A DNA stretch of 64,000 bases from contig NZ_WBWE01000009.1 of assembly GCF_008932435.1 (NCBI RefSeq), positions 1-64,000 on the forward strand, given 5' to 3'. The position numbers and the translations under genes are program-made. The notes beneath the pieces were generated by a model. It was given only the letters and a program-made list of their open reading frames with translations. It was not told the DNA's origin and ran no database searches. Position 1 is the first letter of the stretch. The number at the start of each line of letters is the position of its first letter. Positions 53,328 to 62,295 of this stretch are shown here, in pieces. Origin of the DNA: Brucella pseudintermedia (GTDB lineage Bacteria; Pseudomonadota; Alphaproteobacteria; Rhizobiales; Rhizobiaceae).

Positions 53328-54107
53328 ATGCATCCAGACATTATCGAACTGCGATCATTTTACGACACGACATTGGGTCATCTCGCGGAACGCGCCATCC
53401 GCATGGCGCTTGCCGGACTTTGGGACCGTGTGCCGGGGGAACGGCTCGTCGGCATGGGCTACAGCCTGCCTTATCTCGACCGTTTCAGCGCCGATACGGA
53501 GCGAACTTTCGCCTTCATGCCTGCCGGTCAGGGAGCCGTCGCCTGGCCTTCGGTGGAAAAAACCGCGACAGCGCTCGTTTTCGATGAGGAACTGCCGCTT
53601 CCCGATTCCTCAATCGACCGCGTGCTGATGGTGCACGCGCTGGAATATGCGGAAAATCCGACGGAAACGCTCAAGGAAATGTGGCGTGTCCTTGCTCCCA
53701 ACGGGCGCCTCGTCATCGTGGTACCGAACAGGCGGGGTCTCTGGGCCCGCTTCGAACATACGCCGTTCGGCAGCGGGCGGCCCTACAGCCGCACCCAGCT
53801 TGCCACCTTGCTGCGCGAGGCGAACTTCACCGTCAGCACGGTAAGTGACGCCCTGCATTTCCCGCCCGCCACACGGCGATGGATGATGCGTCCCTGTCTT
53901 GCGCTCGAAGGCATGGGGCGGCGGCTGTGGCCGGTCTTTTCAGGCGTTCTTGTGGTGGAAGCGCAGAAACGACTCTATCAGGGGCTGCCCGTTGCCCAGC
54001 GCTCGTCGCGCCGCGTTTTCGTCCCTGTTCTTGCACCGCAAGGAACACCTGTCGGCGGATTGCGGAAAGTCCCGGCGCGACCGAATTCGCCAGATCGCAA
54101 AACATAG
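53328..54107 (+). CDS. Class I SAM-dependent methyltransferase
   Basis: This 259-residue protein has a Rossmann methyltransferase core (LPLPDSSIDRVLMVHALEYAENP, LKEMWRVLAPNGRLVIVVPNR) and a family N-terminus MHPDIIELRSFYDTTLG. The usual glycine-rich SAM loop is replaced by GERLVGMGYSLPYL. The substrate is unknown. The frame is open from 53199, but the extra 43 residues overlap the hpt promoter region, so I start at 53328. It is followed by hisC after 157 bases. Confidence 0.82.
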   Translation: MHPDIIELRSFYDTTLGHLAERAIRMALAGLWDRVPGERLVGMGYSLPYLDRFSADTERTFAFMPAGQGAVAWPSVEKTATALVFDEELPLPDSSIDRVLMVHALEYAENPTETLKEMWRVLAPNGRLVIVVPNRRGLWARFEHTPFGSGRPYSRTQLATLLREANFTVSTVSDALHFPPATRRWMMRPCLALEGMGRRLWPVFSGVLVVEAQKRLYQGLPVAQRSSRRVFVPVLAPQGTPVGGLRKVPARPNSPDRKT

Positions 54108-54264
54108 CAGCGGGCGCCAGGACATTTACGCATCAGCCCCCGCTAAAACGTACAGTTGCCGCAGCCGACAATTAATATCGGCCAAGGTTTTTCTCGACTT
54201 GGACGCATTGGCGGGATATGCCGCATCATACCTTTAACATTGACCTTTTGGCGGAGCCAAAATC

Positions 54265-55371
54265 ATGACCGATACGCAGAACCTTACCCGTCCCCAGCCC
54301 AAGGCCGGCCTGCTCGACATCGCAGCTTACGTCCCCGGCAAGGAACATGTGGAAGGCGTTGCCAAGGTCTATAAGCTCTCCTCCAACGAAACGCCGATCG
54401 GTCCGAGCCCGCATGCCGTCGAAGCCTATCGACGCGCAGGTGAAAAACTGGAGCTTTATCCCGACGGGCAGGCGCTGGCCCTGCGTCAGGCGATTGCCGA
54501 AACGCAGGGGCTCAACGTGGCCAACATCCTGTGCGGCAACGGCTCCGATGAGCTGCTCGGCCTGCTCTGCCAGACCTATCTTGCTCCGGGCGATGAAACC
54601 ATCATCACCGAACACGGTTTTGCCGTCTACAAGATCCAGACGCTGGGCGCCGGCGCGACGCCGGTCACCGTCAAGGAGAAGAACGAGCGTATCGATGTAG
54701 ACGCCATTCTGGCTGGCCTGTCGCCGCGCACCAAGATCGTCTTCATTGCCAATCCGGCCAATCCGACCGGAACCTATCTTCCTTTCGAGGAAGTCCGCCG
54801 CCTTCATGCGGGAATGCCGAAGCATGTGCTTCTGGTTCTCGATGCAGCCTATGCGGAATATGTCCGTCGCAACGATTATGAATCCGGCCTCGAACTCGTT
54901 TCTTCCAACGAGAACGTCGTCATGACCCGCACTTTCTCGAAGATCCATGGACTGCCTGGCCTGCGCATCGGCTGGATGTATGCTCCGCTTCACATTGTCG
55001 ATGCCGTCAATCGGATTCGGGGGCCGTTCAACATGAACTCGGCTGCCATTGCAGCGGGCGCTGCCGCTATTCGGGACCGCGCCCATGTTGAGAAGTCGGT
55101 CGCATATAATGAAAAATGGCTTGGCTGGCTGACCGAGGAGTTCAACAAGCTCGGACTTCGGGTAACGCCTTCGGTCACAAATTTTCTGCTGATCCACTTT
55201 CCGGACGATGCCGAGCATTCGGCCGACAAGGCTGACGAATGGCTCTCCAAGCGCGGCTATATCCTGCGTCGCGTTGGCGGTTACGGTTTCCCCAATGCAT
55301 TGCGCATGACGGTTGGATCGGAAGAAGCCAATCGCGGTGTTGTCTCCGCCCTGACCGAATTTTTGAAGTAG
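54265..55371 (+). CDS. hisC: Histidinol-phosphate aminotransferase (class I/II)
   Basis: This 368-residue PLP enzyme transfers the amino group to imidazole acetol phosphate. Aromatic aminotransferase activity is also possible, given that tyrC follows by four bases. The PLP Lys lies in [17 protein letters not shown], and [13 protein letters not shown] and [11 protein letters not shown] are family motifs. GGAG precedes the ATG. Pairing with prephenate dehydrogenase suggests use in tyrosine or phenylalanine synthesis in addition to, or instead of, histidine. Confidence 0.93.
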   Translation: MTDTQNLTRPQPKAGLLDIAAYVPGKEHVEGVAKVYKLSSNETPIGPSPHAVEAYRRAGEKLELYPDGQALALRQAIAETQGLNVANILCGNGSDELLGLLCQTYLAPGDETIITEHGFAVYKIQTLGAGATPVTVKEKNERIDVDAILAGLSPRTKIVFIANPANPTGTYLPFEEVRRLHAGMPKHVLLVLDAAYAEYVRRNDYESGLELVSSNENVVMTRTFSKIHGLPGLRIGWMYAPLHIVDAVNRIRGPFNMNSAAIAAGAAAIRDRAHVEKSVAYNEKWLGWLTEEFNKLGLRVTPSVTNFLLIHFPDDAEHSADKADEWLSKRGYILRRVGGYGFPNALRMTVGSEEANRGVVSALTEFLK

Positions 55372-55375
55372 AACG

Positions 55376-56302
55376 ATGTCCACGGTCCATTTCAACAAGA
55401 TCGCACTGGTCGGTATCGGCCTTATCGGTTCATCGCTAGCCCGCGTCATTCGGCGTGAAAAACTGGCCGATCACATCGCGATCGCCACGCGCAGCAGCGA
55501 AACGCTAAAGCGCGCCGAAGAGCTGGGGCTTGGCGACAGCTACACCACGGACAGCGCCGAGGCCGTCAAGGATGCCGATCTGGTCATCGTGTCGGTGCCG
55601 GTTGGCTCGTCAGGCACGGTCGCGCGCCAGATCGCGGCTAATCTCAAAACCGGCGCCATCGTAACCGACGTTGGCTCCACCAAGGCTTCCGTGATTGCGC
55701 AGATGCAGCCGGAATTGCCCGGCAACGTTCATTTCATTCCCGGCCACCCGCTGGCGGGCACGGAATATTCCGGGCCCGACGCGGGCTTTGCAGAGCTCTT
55801 CACCAATCGCTGGTGCATTCTGACGCCCCTGCCCGATACGGATGAAGCGGCGCTGGAAAAGCTGAGCGACTTCTGGACCGCCTGCGGCTCGCGGCTCGAT
55901 CGCATGGACCCGCAGCACCACGACCTGGTGCTGGCCATCGTCTCGCATCTGCCGCATATCATCGCCTACAACATTGTCGGCACGGCTAGCGATCTGGAAC
56001 AGGTGACAAAATCGGAAGTCATCAAATATTCCGCTTCCGGCTTCCGCGATTTTACACGTCTGGCTGCATCCGACCCGACAATGTGGCGCGACGTATGCCT
56101 GCACAACAAAGATGCCATCCTGGAAATGCTCGGGCGTTTTTCGGAAGACCTTGCCTCGCTGCAGCGCTCGATACGCTGGGGCGACGGTGAAGCACTGTTC
56201 GACCTTTTCACCCGCACGCGCGCCGTGCGGCGTGGCATCATCGATGCAGGACAGGAGGTGGACGCACCGGATTTCGGCCGTCAGGCCGCGACACGCGCAT
56301 AG
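55376..56302 (+). CDS. tyrC: Prephenate/arogenate dehydrogenase
   Basis: This 308-residue enzyme catalyses oxidative decarboxylation in tyrosine synthesis. The NAD motif is ALVGIGLIGSSLARVI (10-25), with VTDVGSTKASVI, the catalytic His in FIPGHPLAGTEYSGP and SHLPHIIAYNIV. There is no ACT or chorismate-mutase domain, so it is the monofunctional type. It is four bases after hisC and is surely cotranscribed with it. Confidence 0.94.
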   Translation: MSTVHFNKIALVGIGLIGSSLARVIRREKLADHIAIATRSSETLKRAEELGLGDSYTTDSAEAVKDADLVIVSVPVGSSGTVARQIAANLKTGAIVTDVGSTKASVIAQMQPELPGNVHFIPGHPLAGTEYSGPDAGFAELFTNRWCILTPLPDTDEAALEKLSDFWTACGSRLDRMDPQHHDLVLAIVSHLPHIIAYNIVGTASDLEQVTKSEVIKYSASGFRDFTRLAASDPTMWRDVCLHNKDAILEMLGRFSEDLASLQRSIRWGDGEALFDLFTRTRAVRRGIIDAGQEVDAPDFGRQAATRA

Positions 56303-56351
56303 GGCAGCACATACTGCCCTACTCCCTTACTTGCCTTATTCCCCTACTCCG

Positions 56352-57371
56352 CTAAAGAGCGGGCAACCGCCCCAGCGGAATGAAGCCGGCGCTGACTTTG
56401 CCCTTGCGGATGGCGATCTCCATCACTGGGTTGCCTTTTTCGTCTTTCGGCATGGCGGAAAGAGCAAACAGCACGGTGGCTATATTGCCGCCCTGCTCCG
56501 GAAACACCGTTTGTCCAGCCTGTGCCAGCGACTGCGGATTGACCAGCGTCAGCTTCACGTCGGCATTGATCAGCCCGTCCGCATCGACGGAAAACGGTCC
56601 CGCAACCGAAACCATGGCTCCATTGGGCATGGACAGGAAAGCCTGATTGATGTTGCCGGAATGGCCGCGCAACCGTTGATGAAAAGGCGCGTCGCTCCTT
56701 GCGAGCAACGTCGCGGCATCGGCTACGTCAATATCGGCCAGACCATCGATCTCGGGGCTGGCAGCGTTGCCTATCGCGGCCTTGGCAAGCTTCAATCCGG
56801 CGAAGCGACCATTGATTTTCAAGGTGCCGTCCGCTTCGCTCATGCGGAAATCCATCTGTTCCAGCGTGCTGAGCGGCTCCGTTGTCGTCGTTTCCGTGCG
56901 AAGACCAACCGCGACCTCACGGGCGGCCAGTTCGATTTCGGTCGGGAAAGGACGCGCCAGCCGCGTGTTGGAGATAAATTTGCTCCAGTTCACTTCGAGC
57001 GGCGCGAGGCCGGGAAATTCGATAAAGGCAGGTCCCGTCAGCGCATTCGACAGGGAACGCGGCGCGTAGACAGGAGACCCGGAGGTAAATCGCCCGGCGC
57101 GGAACGACATGCCTTCGGACGGACGCTGCCATGAAATACTATCGCAGACGACATTGACGCGCAGCGGATAACCGCCCATGCGGAGGTCTTCGCATTTTAC
57201 CCCGACGCCCTGCGCAGCAAGCCTGGCCATGTCAGCCGTGGCCCGTGCTTCAAGCTTGTTTGCAACATAGAACCAGCCTGCCGTGTAGCCAGCGACCAAG
57301 ACAGCAAGAATGACGAGGAGCGTTATAGGACGCTTTCTGGCTTTCGGTGCGTTCATTCCACTATGCGCCAT
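56352..57371 (-). CDS. DUF2125 domain protein
   Basis: This 339-residue protein has a basic N-terminus, one transmembrane or signal-anchor helix (about 17-37) and a periplasmic domain with two Cys (VKCEDLRMGGYPLRVNVVC) that could pair. This matches DUF2125, an alphaproteobacterial family of unknown role. AAGG lies eight bases before the ATG at 57371; ATG at 57356 is an alternative. It is convergent with hisC-tyrC and separated from the chaC gene by a 300-base gap containing a repeat. Confidence 0.85.
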   Translation of the reverse strand: MAHSGMNAPKARKRPITLLVILAVLVAGYTAGWFYVANKLEARATADMARLAAQGVGVKCEDLRMGGYPLRVNVVCDSISWQRPSEGMSFRAGRFTSGSPVYAPRSLSNALTGPAFIEFPGLAPLEVNWSKFISNTRLARPFPTEIELAAREVAVGLRTETTTTEPLSTLEQMDFRMSEADGTLKINGRFAGLKLAKAAIGNAASPEIDGLADIDVADAATLLARSDAPFHQRLRGHSGNINQAFLSMPNGAMVSVAGPFSVDADGLINADVKLTLVNPQSLAQAGQTVFPEQGGNIATVLFALSAMPKDEKGNPVMEIAIRKGKVSAGFIPLGRLPAL

Positions 57372-57613
57372 TTCAAAAGCCTTATTTATCAGTCAGTTGT
57401 TTCGAGGAACCCGCGCCGGATTCGGACCAGATCCGAAAGCTCGTTAACATTGTGCTCCTCTCGACTGGTGGCCATATTATGGCAGGATTGTGCCTTGTGA
57501 AGGGATGAGCAAGAAAAATCGAGGGATATCCGTGGATTGCTGGTGAAAATCGATATTGGCAAGAACGCGGTTCGATCACATTGGATCAAATGACGCTCCT
57601 TCGATTTGTGTTG

Positions 57614-57661
57614 AAGCCCATCTTTTCCGAAAGCCGTTTCACACTTTTCGGGATGCGCTTT
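57614..57661. repeat. Intergenic palindromic repeat, copy 4
   Basis: AAGCCCATC...TTTTCCGAAA and TTTTCGGGATGCGCTT are imperfect inverted arms around AGCCGTTTCACAC. This is the CCGAAAAGTGTGAAACGG-type element dispersed in this bacterial group. It ends about 20 bases before the chaC start. The rest of the gap (57372-57613) shows nothing I can name. Confidence 0.65.
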
Positions 57662-57680
57662 AATCATTATAGGCAACGTG

Positions 57681-58247
57681 ATGGCCATGGTTCACGATGA
57701 CAGGCAAATGAACGATTTCTGGGTTTTCGGCTACGGCTCGCTGATGTGGCGACCGGGCTTTGCACATGTGGAAACGGTTCGCGCGCGTCTTTATGGCTAC
57801 AGGCGCAGCCTGTGCATCTATTCCCATGTCCATCGCGGAACACCCGAGCATCCGGGCCTAGTCCTCGGACTGGACGCTGGCGGCTCCTGCCTTGGCATCG
57901 CTTTTCGCGTACCCGGCGACATGAGCGACGAGGTGATGACCTATCTGCGCGAACGCGAAATGTCGAACCAGGTCTATCACGAAAAGCACCTTCGCCTGCG
58001 CCTCGCTGACGGCCGCAGTGTGGATGCAGTCACTTATGTCGCCGACCGGCACCATATCCAGTATGCGGGGTCGCTTTCAGCCGAGAACGCAGCCGCAATC
58101 GTTGCGTCCGCCCGTGGCGATTCCGGAGCCAATGTGGATTATGTTACCAATACGCTTCAGCATCTGCGCAATATGCGGGTGCGCGACCACTGGCTGGAAC
58201 ACGTTAATGATCTCATCCACCGCACTATCAACCAAAATTCGATTTAA
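57681..58247 (+). CDS. ChaC-like gamma-glutamylcyclotransferase
   Basis: This protein of about 188 residues has the glycine-rich substrate loop VFGYGSLMWRPGF near the start, typical of ChaC enzymes that release 5-oxoproline from glutathione. The catalytic Glu lies in the YLREREMSNQVY segment. ATG at 57681 lies seven bases after AGG; a GTG one codon before and an ATG at 57687 are alternatives. It stands alone between DUF2125 and yggT. Confidence 0.9.
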   Translation: MAMVHDDRQMNDFWVFGYGSLMWRPGFAHVETVRARLYGYRRSLCIYSHVHRGTPEHPGLVLGLDAGGSCLGIAFRVPGDMSDEVMTYLREREMSNQVYHEKHLRLRLADGRSVDAVTYVADRHHIQYAGSLSAENAAAIVASARGDSGANVDYVTNTLQHLRNMRVRDHWLEHVNDLIHRTINQNSI

Positions 58248-58358
58248 GTAGCAGAAGGCAGGCGCAGCGCTTCTCAAAAATTCCGGCACTCCGCTGCTCA
58301 GCCCTTGTTCTTGCCCGGTGCAACCGCTACATCTCCGCCAATTGCCAAGGAGGCCCCT

Positions 58359-58649
58359 ATGATCGCATTGTTCCGCACCATTGATCTGGCGCTTGATATC
58401 TATACCTATATCATTATTGCGAGTGCCATTTTCTCATGGCTCTATGCGTTCAATGTCGTCAATTCCGGCAACCGGTTTGTGGCTTCGATCGGGGAGTTTC
58501 TCTATAAGGTAACGGAACCCGTCCTGCGGCCGATCCGCAATCTTCTGCCCAATCTTGGCGGCATTGATATTTCCCCGATCATCCTGCTGCTGATCATCTT
58601 CTTCATCCGCCAGTTCATGTGGACGAGACTGCTGCCACTTTTCCTTTAA
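58359..58649 (+). CDS. YggT family membrane protein
   Basis: This 96-residue protein has two transmembrane helices (about 10-30 and 70-90) joined by the conserved loop [22 protein letters not shown]. YggT proteins are linked to turgor, cell division or cation homeostasis, without a settled role. I start at 58359 because AAGGAGG lies just upstream; the frame opens earlier at 58305. Confidence 0.9.
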   Translation: MIALFRTIDLALDIYTYIIIASAIFSWLYAFNVVNSGNRFVASIGEFLYKVTEPVLRPIRNLLPNLGGIDISPIILLLIIFFIRQFMWTRLLPLFL

Positions 58650-58707
58650 AAACGCCTTCCGAAAAGTGGGCCGGAAGCTGACGCGCAACTAACCATCAGT
58701 ACAAATA

Positions 58708-58739
58708 CAAAAGCGCCCGGACATCGCCGGGCGCTTTTG
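58708..58739. terminator. Bidirectional terminator between yggT and ppa
   Basis: CAAAAGCGCCCGG (58708-58720) and CCGGGCGCTTTTG (58727-58739) form a perfect 13-base-pair stem with an ACATCG loop. A and T ends allow it to stop transcription from both sides. Confidence 0.9.
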
Positions 58740-58764
58740 CTTAGACTGATCGAGAAGCTGCCGC

Positions 58765-59295
58765 TTACTTGTTCTTGGCGCGTTCGATAGCTTCGACAAT
58801 GAACTTGCGTGCGTAATCTTCGTCACCCCAGTCACCGATCTTCACCCACTTGCCGGGTTCCAGATCCTTGTAGTGTTCAAAGAAGTGCGCGATCTGCTTC
58901 AGAGTGATCTCCGGCATATCGGTATAGTCGTGGATCTTCTCGTAACGGCGCGTCAGGTGCGGCGAGGGAACGGCGATGATCTTCTCGTCCTTGCCGGAAT
59001 TATCTTCCATGACCAGCACGCCGATGGGGCGAACATTGATCACGCAGCCGGGAACCAGCGGACGGGTGTTGCAGACGAGAACGTCAATCGGATCGCCATC
59101 TTCCGAAAGCGTATGCGGCACGAAGCCGTAATTGCCCGGATAGGTCATTGGCGTGTAGAGGAAACGGTCGACGATGAGGGCGCCGGCCTTCTTGTCCATC
59201 TCGTACTTGATCGGCTGGCCGCCGACAGGCACTTCAATGATGACGTTGACGTCTTCAGGAGGATTGGAGCCGATGGAGATGGCATCAATATTCAT
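58765..59295 (-). CDS. ppa: Inorganic pyrophosphatase (family I)
   Basis: This 176-residue enzyme hydrolyses pyrophosphate, pulling biosynthetic reactions forward. The signature [10 protein letters not shown] (65-74) holds metal-binding Asp residues at 66, 68 and 71, and [11 protein letters not shown] precedes it. AAGGA lies before the ATG. It has its own promoter and terminator, so it appears to be a single-gene unit. Confidence 0.97.
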   Translation of the reverse strand: MNIDAISIGSNPPEDVNVIIEVPVGGQPIKYEMDKKAGALIVDRFLYTPMTYPGNYGFVPHTLSEDGDPIDVLVCNTRPLVPGCVINVRPIGVLVMEDNSGKDEKIIAVPSPHLTRRYEKIHDYTDMPEITLKQIAHFFEHYKDLEPGKWVKIGDWGDEDYARKFIVEAIERAKNK

Positions 59296-59318
59296 GATGT
59301 GTCCTTTCGTGTCGGGCT

Positions 59319-59347
59319 CTGATAACGGGTTTCAAGGTTGCACGCAA
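59319..59347 (-). promoter_or_regulatory. Probable ppa promoter
   Basis: On the minus strand TTGCGT, 17 bases, TATCAG, ending 23 bases before the ppa start codon. The spacing is ideal and the boxes are moderate. Confidence 0.5.
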
Positions 59348-59433
59348 GAAAAACGAAAGTTCTAGAAAACGCGGCGAATTGTCGTTCTCGCAACGCAATT
59401 GAACGTGATCAGGCCGTTAACATTGGGTGAAGG

Positions 59434-60216
59434 TTAAACGCCGAGCTCGTTCAGCCGTTGAACGGCTGTCGGCGGCATCGGGGGCGGGTTGGGATCGCGG
59501 CTGGCCGCGAGCAGAAATTCGTCGCAAGCCATCTCGGTCGTTTCGATCAGCCGTTTGAGGAATTCCTCTTTCGGCAGGCCCGGCGGAATGGGCGGGAGAA
59601 TACGGGCGCGTACGGTTCCCGGATAACGCAGGAACTTGCGGCGCGGCCAGTAAAGGCCCGCATTGTGCGCAATCGGAACGACCGGAATATTGAGCGCTTC
59701 GTAGAGGTGAACGATGCCGTATTTATATTGCGGCGGAGCGCCCGGCGCCCTGCGCGTTCCTTCGGGATAAATGAGAATCTGGCGGCCATCGGCAATCGCC
59801 TTTTCCGCTCCTTTGGTGATGGAGTGCAGCGCCTTGACACGGGAGCCCCGGTCGACCGGGATCATCTGCATCTTGGCGATATACCAGCCGAAAAGCGGAA
59901 TGCGCATCAATTCCCGCTTCAGGATCAGCACCGGATCATCGAGATAGGGCAGGAAAGCATAGGTATCCCAAGCCGATTGATGCTTTGGCGCGCAGATATA
60001 GGCACCTTCGGGAATGTTCTCCAGTCCCTCGACAACACAGTCGGTGCCAGCGATGTGCTTTTGGAGCCAGAGATTGACGCGTGCCCACAGCTTCGGCACG
60101 ATCCACGCCTTCTTGCGAGGCAACAGGAAATAGAAGGGGGTATAGACGATCATCTGAACGAGTGTGCAGATATAAAACGCCGCATTGAACAGGATTGAGC
60201 GCAGGTAGAGAAGCAT
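59434..60216 (-). CDS. plsC: 1-acyl-sn-glycerol-3-phosphate acyltransferase
   Basis: This 260-residue inner-membrane enzyme acylates lysophosphatidic acid in phospholipid synthesis. The catalytic HX4D is H79-QSAW-D84 in CAPKHQSAWDTY, and YPEGTR is the substrate motif. An N-terminal hydrophobic segment (about 8-32) anchors it. Its ATG shares a base with the stop of a short upstream ORF (TGATG), which suggests translational coupling. It is the last gene of the leftward ftsE-ftsX-ydcF-plsC run. Confidence 0.95.
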   Translation of the reverse strand: MLLYLRSILFNAAFYICTLVQMIVYTPFYFLLPRKKAWIVPKLWARVNLWLQKHIAGTDCVVEGLENIPEGAYICAPKHQSAWDTYAFLPYLDDPVLILKRELMRIPLFGWYIAKMQMIPVDRGSRVKALHSITKGAEKAIADGRQILIYPEGTRRAPGAPPQYKYGIVHLYEALNIPVVPIAHNAGLYWPRRKFLRYPGTVRARILPPIPPGLPKEEFLKRLIETTEMACDEFLLAASRDPNPPPMPPTAVQRLNELGV

Positions 60217-60341
60217 CAGTCGGCGGAGACCCTGGCTAAAGCATTTTCGTTTCCGGGTTCCGGCAAACGATCACGCACAAATTCTGGACTTTCTTCGGAA
60301 AGTGACGGCACCGATATATCAGGAAGATCGGCCATTTCCAT
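60216..60341 (-). CDS. Candidate small acidic ORF coupled to plsC
   Basis: The frame begins MEMADLPDISVPSLSEES and ends 41 codons later at a TGA that overlaps the plsC start as TGATG. The frame stays open upstream into the end of ydcF, reading protein-like sequence (PTNYDFLMEMADLPD). No Shine-Dalgarno is visible ahead of the Met. It may be a small protein, a translational coupler for plsC, or a remnant of a longer protein. It fills the only gap in the ftsE-plsC run. Confidence 0.4.
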   Translation of the reverse strand: MEMADLPDISVPSLSEESPEFVRDRLPEPGNENALARVSAD

Positions 60342-60367
60342 CAGGAAATCGTAATTTGTAGGAGAGA

Positions 60368-61006
60368 TCAGTTCTCCGCCGTCGCGCTTTGTTCGGGCTG
60401 CGTTCCCAACAACTCGTTTGCACCCACACGGACTGCGGCGCCCAGATATTTCACATATTCAATGAAGAGCACGCGTAACGTGTCGCCTTCGGCCACCCAG
60501 CTGTGTTCGCGATGCTCCCCGTTCACCACCGGATAGGGGATGAATTCCACGTCCTTCATGAGATAGGACATTTCCAGCGTGCTGCGCGGAATATGATAAT
60601 TGTTGGTGACCAGGATCACACGGCGATAATTGTTTGTGCGAATCCAGCGTTCGCTTTCCGCAGCATTGCCAATGGTATTGAGCGCCGAGCGGTCGAGATC
60701 GACGCAGCAATCGAACAGGCTCTGGTCGGCATGTGTTGCGCGCTGCAGTGCCTTTTCGTTGGTCGACGGATGAACACCGCTGATCAGAAGCCGCTTTCCG
60801 CGCTTGTCTTTCAGAAGGTTGACCGCAGCCTGAATTCTGGACTGGCCACCGGTCAGAACGATGATCGCATCGGCGGGTTCATCGATAGTCGGCGGCTGCA
60901 TGCTGGTGACCTTTTCACCGAACGCAACGAAGCCGACGAGAAACGCCAGAAGAATGATAAACAGAACGATGGAAACCGGCTGGAAACGTCTGAACATGCG
61001 GATCAT
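60368..61006 (-). CDS. YdcF-like (DUF218) membrane protein
   Basis: This 212-residue protein has an N-terminal signal anchor (MIRMFRRFQPVSIVLFIILL) and a DUF218 domain with ADAIIVLTGGQSRIQAAVNLL, LLISGVHPSTNE, and VILVTNNYHIPRSTLEMSYL. The family is linked to envelope synthesis and vancomycin resistance (SanA/ElyC relatives). The start is uncertain: an ATG at 61273 overlaps the ftsX stop as ATGA and would add 89 polar residues. I prefer 61006 because the protein then begins with a normal membrane anchor. Confidence 0.82.
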   Translation of the reverse strand: MIRMFRRFQPVSIVLFIILLAFLVGFVAFGEKVTSMQPPTIDEPADAIIVLTGGQSRIQAAVNLLKDKRGKRLLISGVHPSTNEKALQRATHADQSLFDCCVDLDRSALNTIGNAAESERWIRTNNYRRVILVTNNYHIPRSTLEMSYLMKDVEFIPYPVVNGEHREHSWVAEGDTLRVLFIEYVKYLGAAVRVGANELLGTQPEQSATAEN

Positions 61007-61269
61007 GACAGACCACAGGAAATTACCGGACGCAAGTGCAAAGGATTGCAGGTGGACGTGGTTCCGGCTGCGGCGCCAGACCACATCTTTGGGCAATCCG
61101 TTTGCTGTCTGCCTCTGTGCCACTGCATCGTCACTCGACCGGTGCCCGCCCGATAGCGCTTGCGGGGTTCGCGCGTCATCTCGTCTTCCATCATAGCCAG
61201 CATTGCGGCGAGAAGTCGGAGAAGCGGCTGAAAATCCCGTCCTGAAAGCGCCCGTATCGGAAAAGGTCT

Positions 61270-62295
61270 TCATTCGGAGCGCACCCCCGGGCCGTCCATG
61301 GTTGCAAGCTGGCGGATCACCGTCAGGCGGCTGGTCAGCATGGTCAGGAAACTGACCAGAATGATGATGACGCCGGCACCGATATACCCGCTGCGCCCGA
61401 TAGCGAAATTGCCGAACATGGCGGCCGCCTGATCGCCTTCGGGCGTCGCCATATGGCTCGATGCCCACCAGGAAAAGACCAGGAACACGACCATCGCCGT
61501 TGCACCGCCGCACAGTGCGCCCTTCAAGGCGGTGCGGAAGAAATGCCATTCGAACTCGCGCGCTACGAATTTCGATTCCGCACCGATGAAATGCAGCACC
61601 TCGATAATGTGTCCGTTGCCCGACATTGCGCCGCGCGTGGCAAAGATCACAGTTAGGACTGTTGCCGCGATCACAAGCCCGAGGACACCCGTCCCGACGA
61701 GTACGGTCGTATGCGCCATCGAGACAAGCCTGTCGACCCAGGTGCGATGGTCGTCAAAGGTTGCAGCCGGAATGGCTCGTGTGATTTCAGCACGCATGGT
61801 TTCAAAGTCAGGCGGTGCATTTTCGTCGATGGTGACGACGACCAGACGCGGCACAGGCAATTCATCGATGTTTAGACCGCTGCCGAGCCATGGTTCAAGC
61901 AACCGCGCGGTCGCATCCTTATCAATAATGCTCGTGCCTTTGACGCCAGCAAAACCGCGTGCGATCTCGCTCGCCTGGGTCAACGCCTTTTCCATGTCCT
62001 GTCCATCGACAGGCCTGATCTGGATCGTGGCTTCGCGTGCGATCTGGCTCTGCCAGGCTGCGGCCGAGGCGCGAACGAGCGTAACGCCGCCCATCGTCAA
62101 ACATGCCAGAAAGGTCATGATGGCAATCACAATGACGAGCGCGGTGCCCGTTACGCTGCCATCGGGAACGATGGGACTTGGCCCCTGACGCTTCCGACGC
62201 TTGCCGATACGGACAAGCAGCATATCCTTCAGGTCTTCCAAACGGAGACGGACATCATCAAATTTACGCTGTAAGGCGTTCTTTGCATCAATCAT
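61270..62295 (-). CDS. ftsX: Cell division protein FtsX
   Basis: This 341-residue permease-like partner of FtsE controls murein hydrolases at the septum. There is a cytoplasmic N-tail and a first helix (about 48-72). A periplasmic domain with EATIQIRPVDGQDMEKAL and LLEPWLGSGLN is followed by three further helices. I start at the ATG at 62295, which overlaps the ftsE stop; an ATG six codons upstream lies within ftsE. Confidence 0.92.
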   Translation of the reverse strand: MIDAKNALQRKFDDVRLRLEDLKDMLLVRIGKRRKRQGPSPIVPDGSVTGTALVIVIAIMTFLACLTMGGVTLVRASAAAWQSQIAREATIQIRPVDGQDMEKALTQASEIARGFAGVKGTSIIDKDATARLLEPWLGSGLNIDELPVPRLVVVTIDENAPPDFETMRAEITRAIPAATFDDHRTWVDRLVSMAHTTVLVGTGVLGLVIAATVLTVIFATRGAMSGNGHIIEVLHFIGAESKFVAREFEWHFFRTALKGALCGGATAMVVFLVFSWWASSHMATPEGDQAAAMFGNFAIGRSGYIGAGVIIILVSFLTMLTSRLTVIRQLATMDGPGVRSE

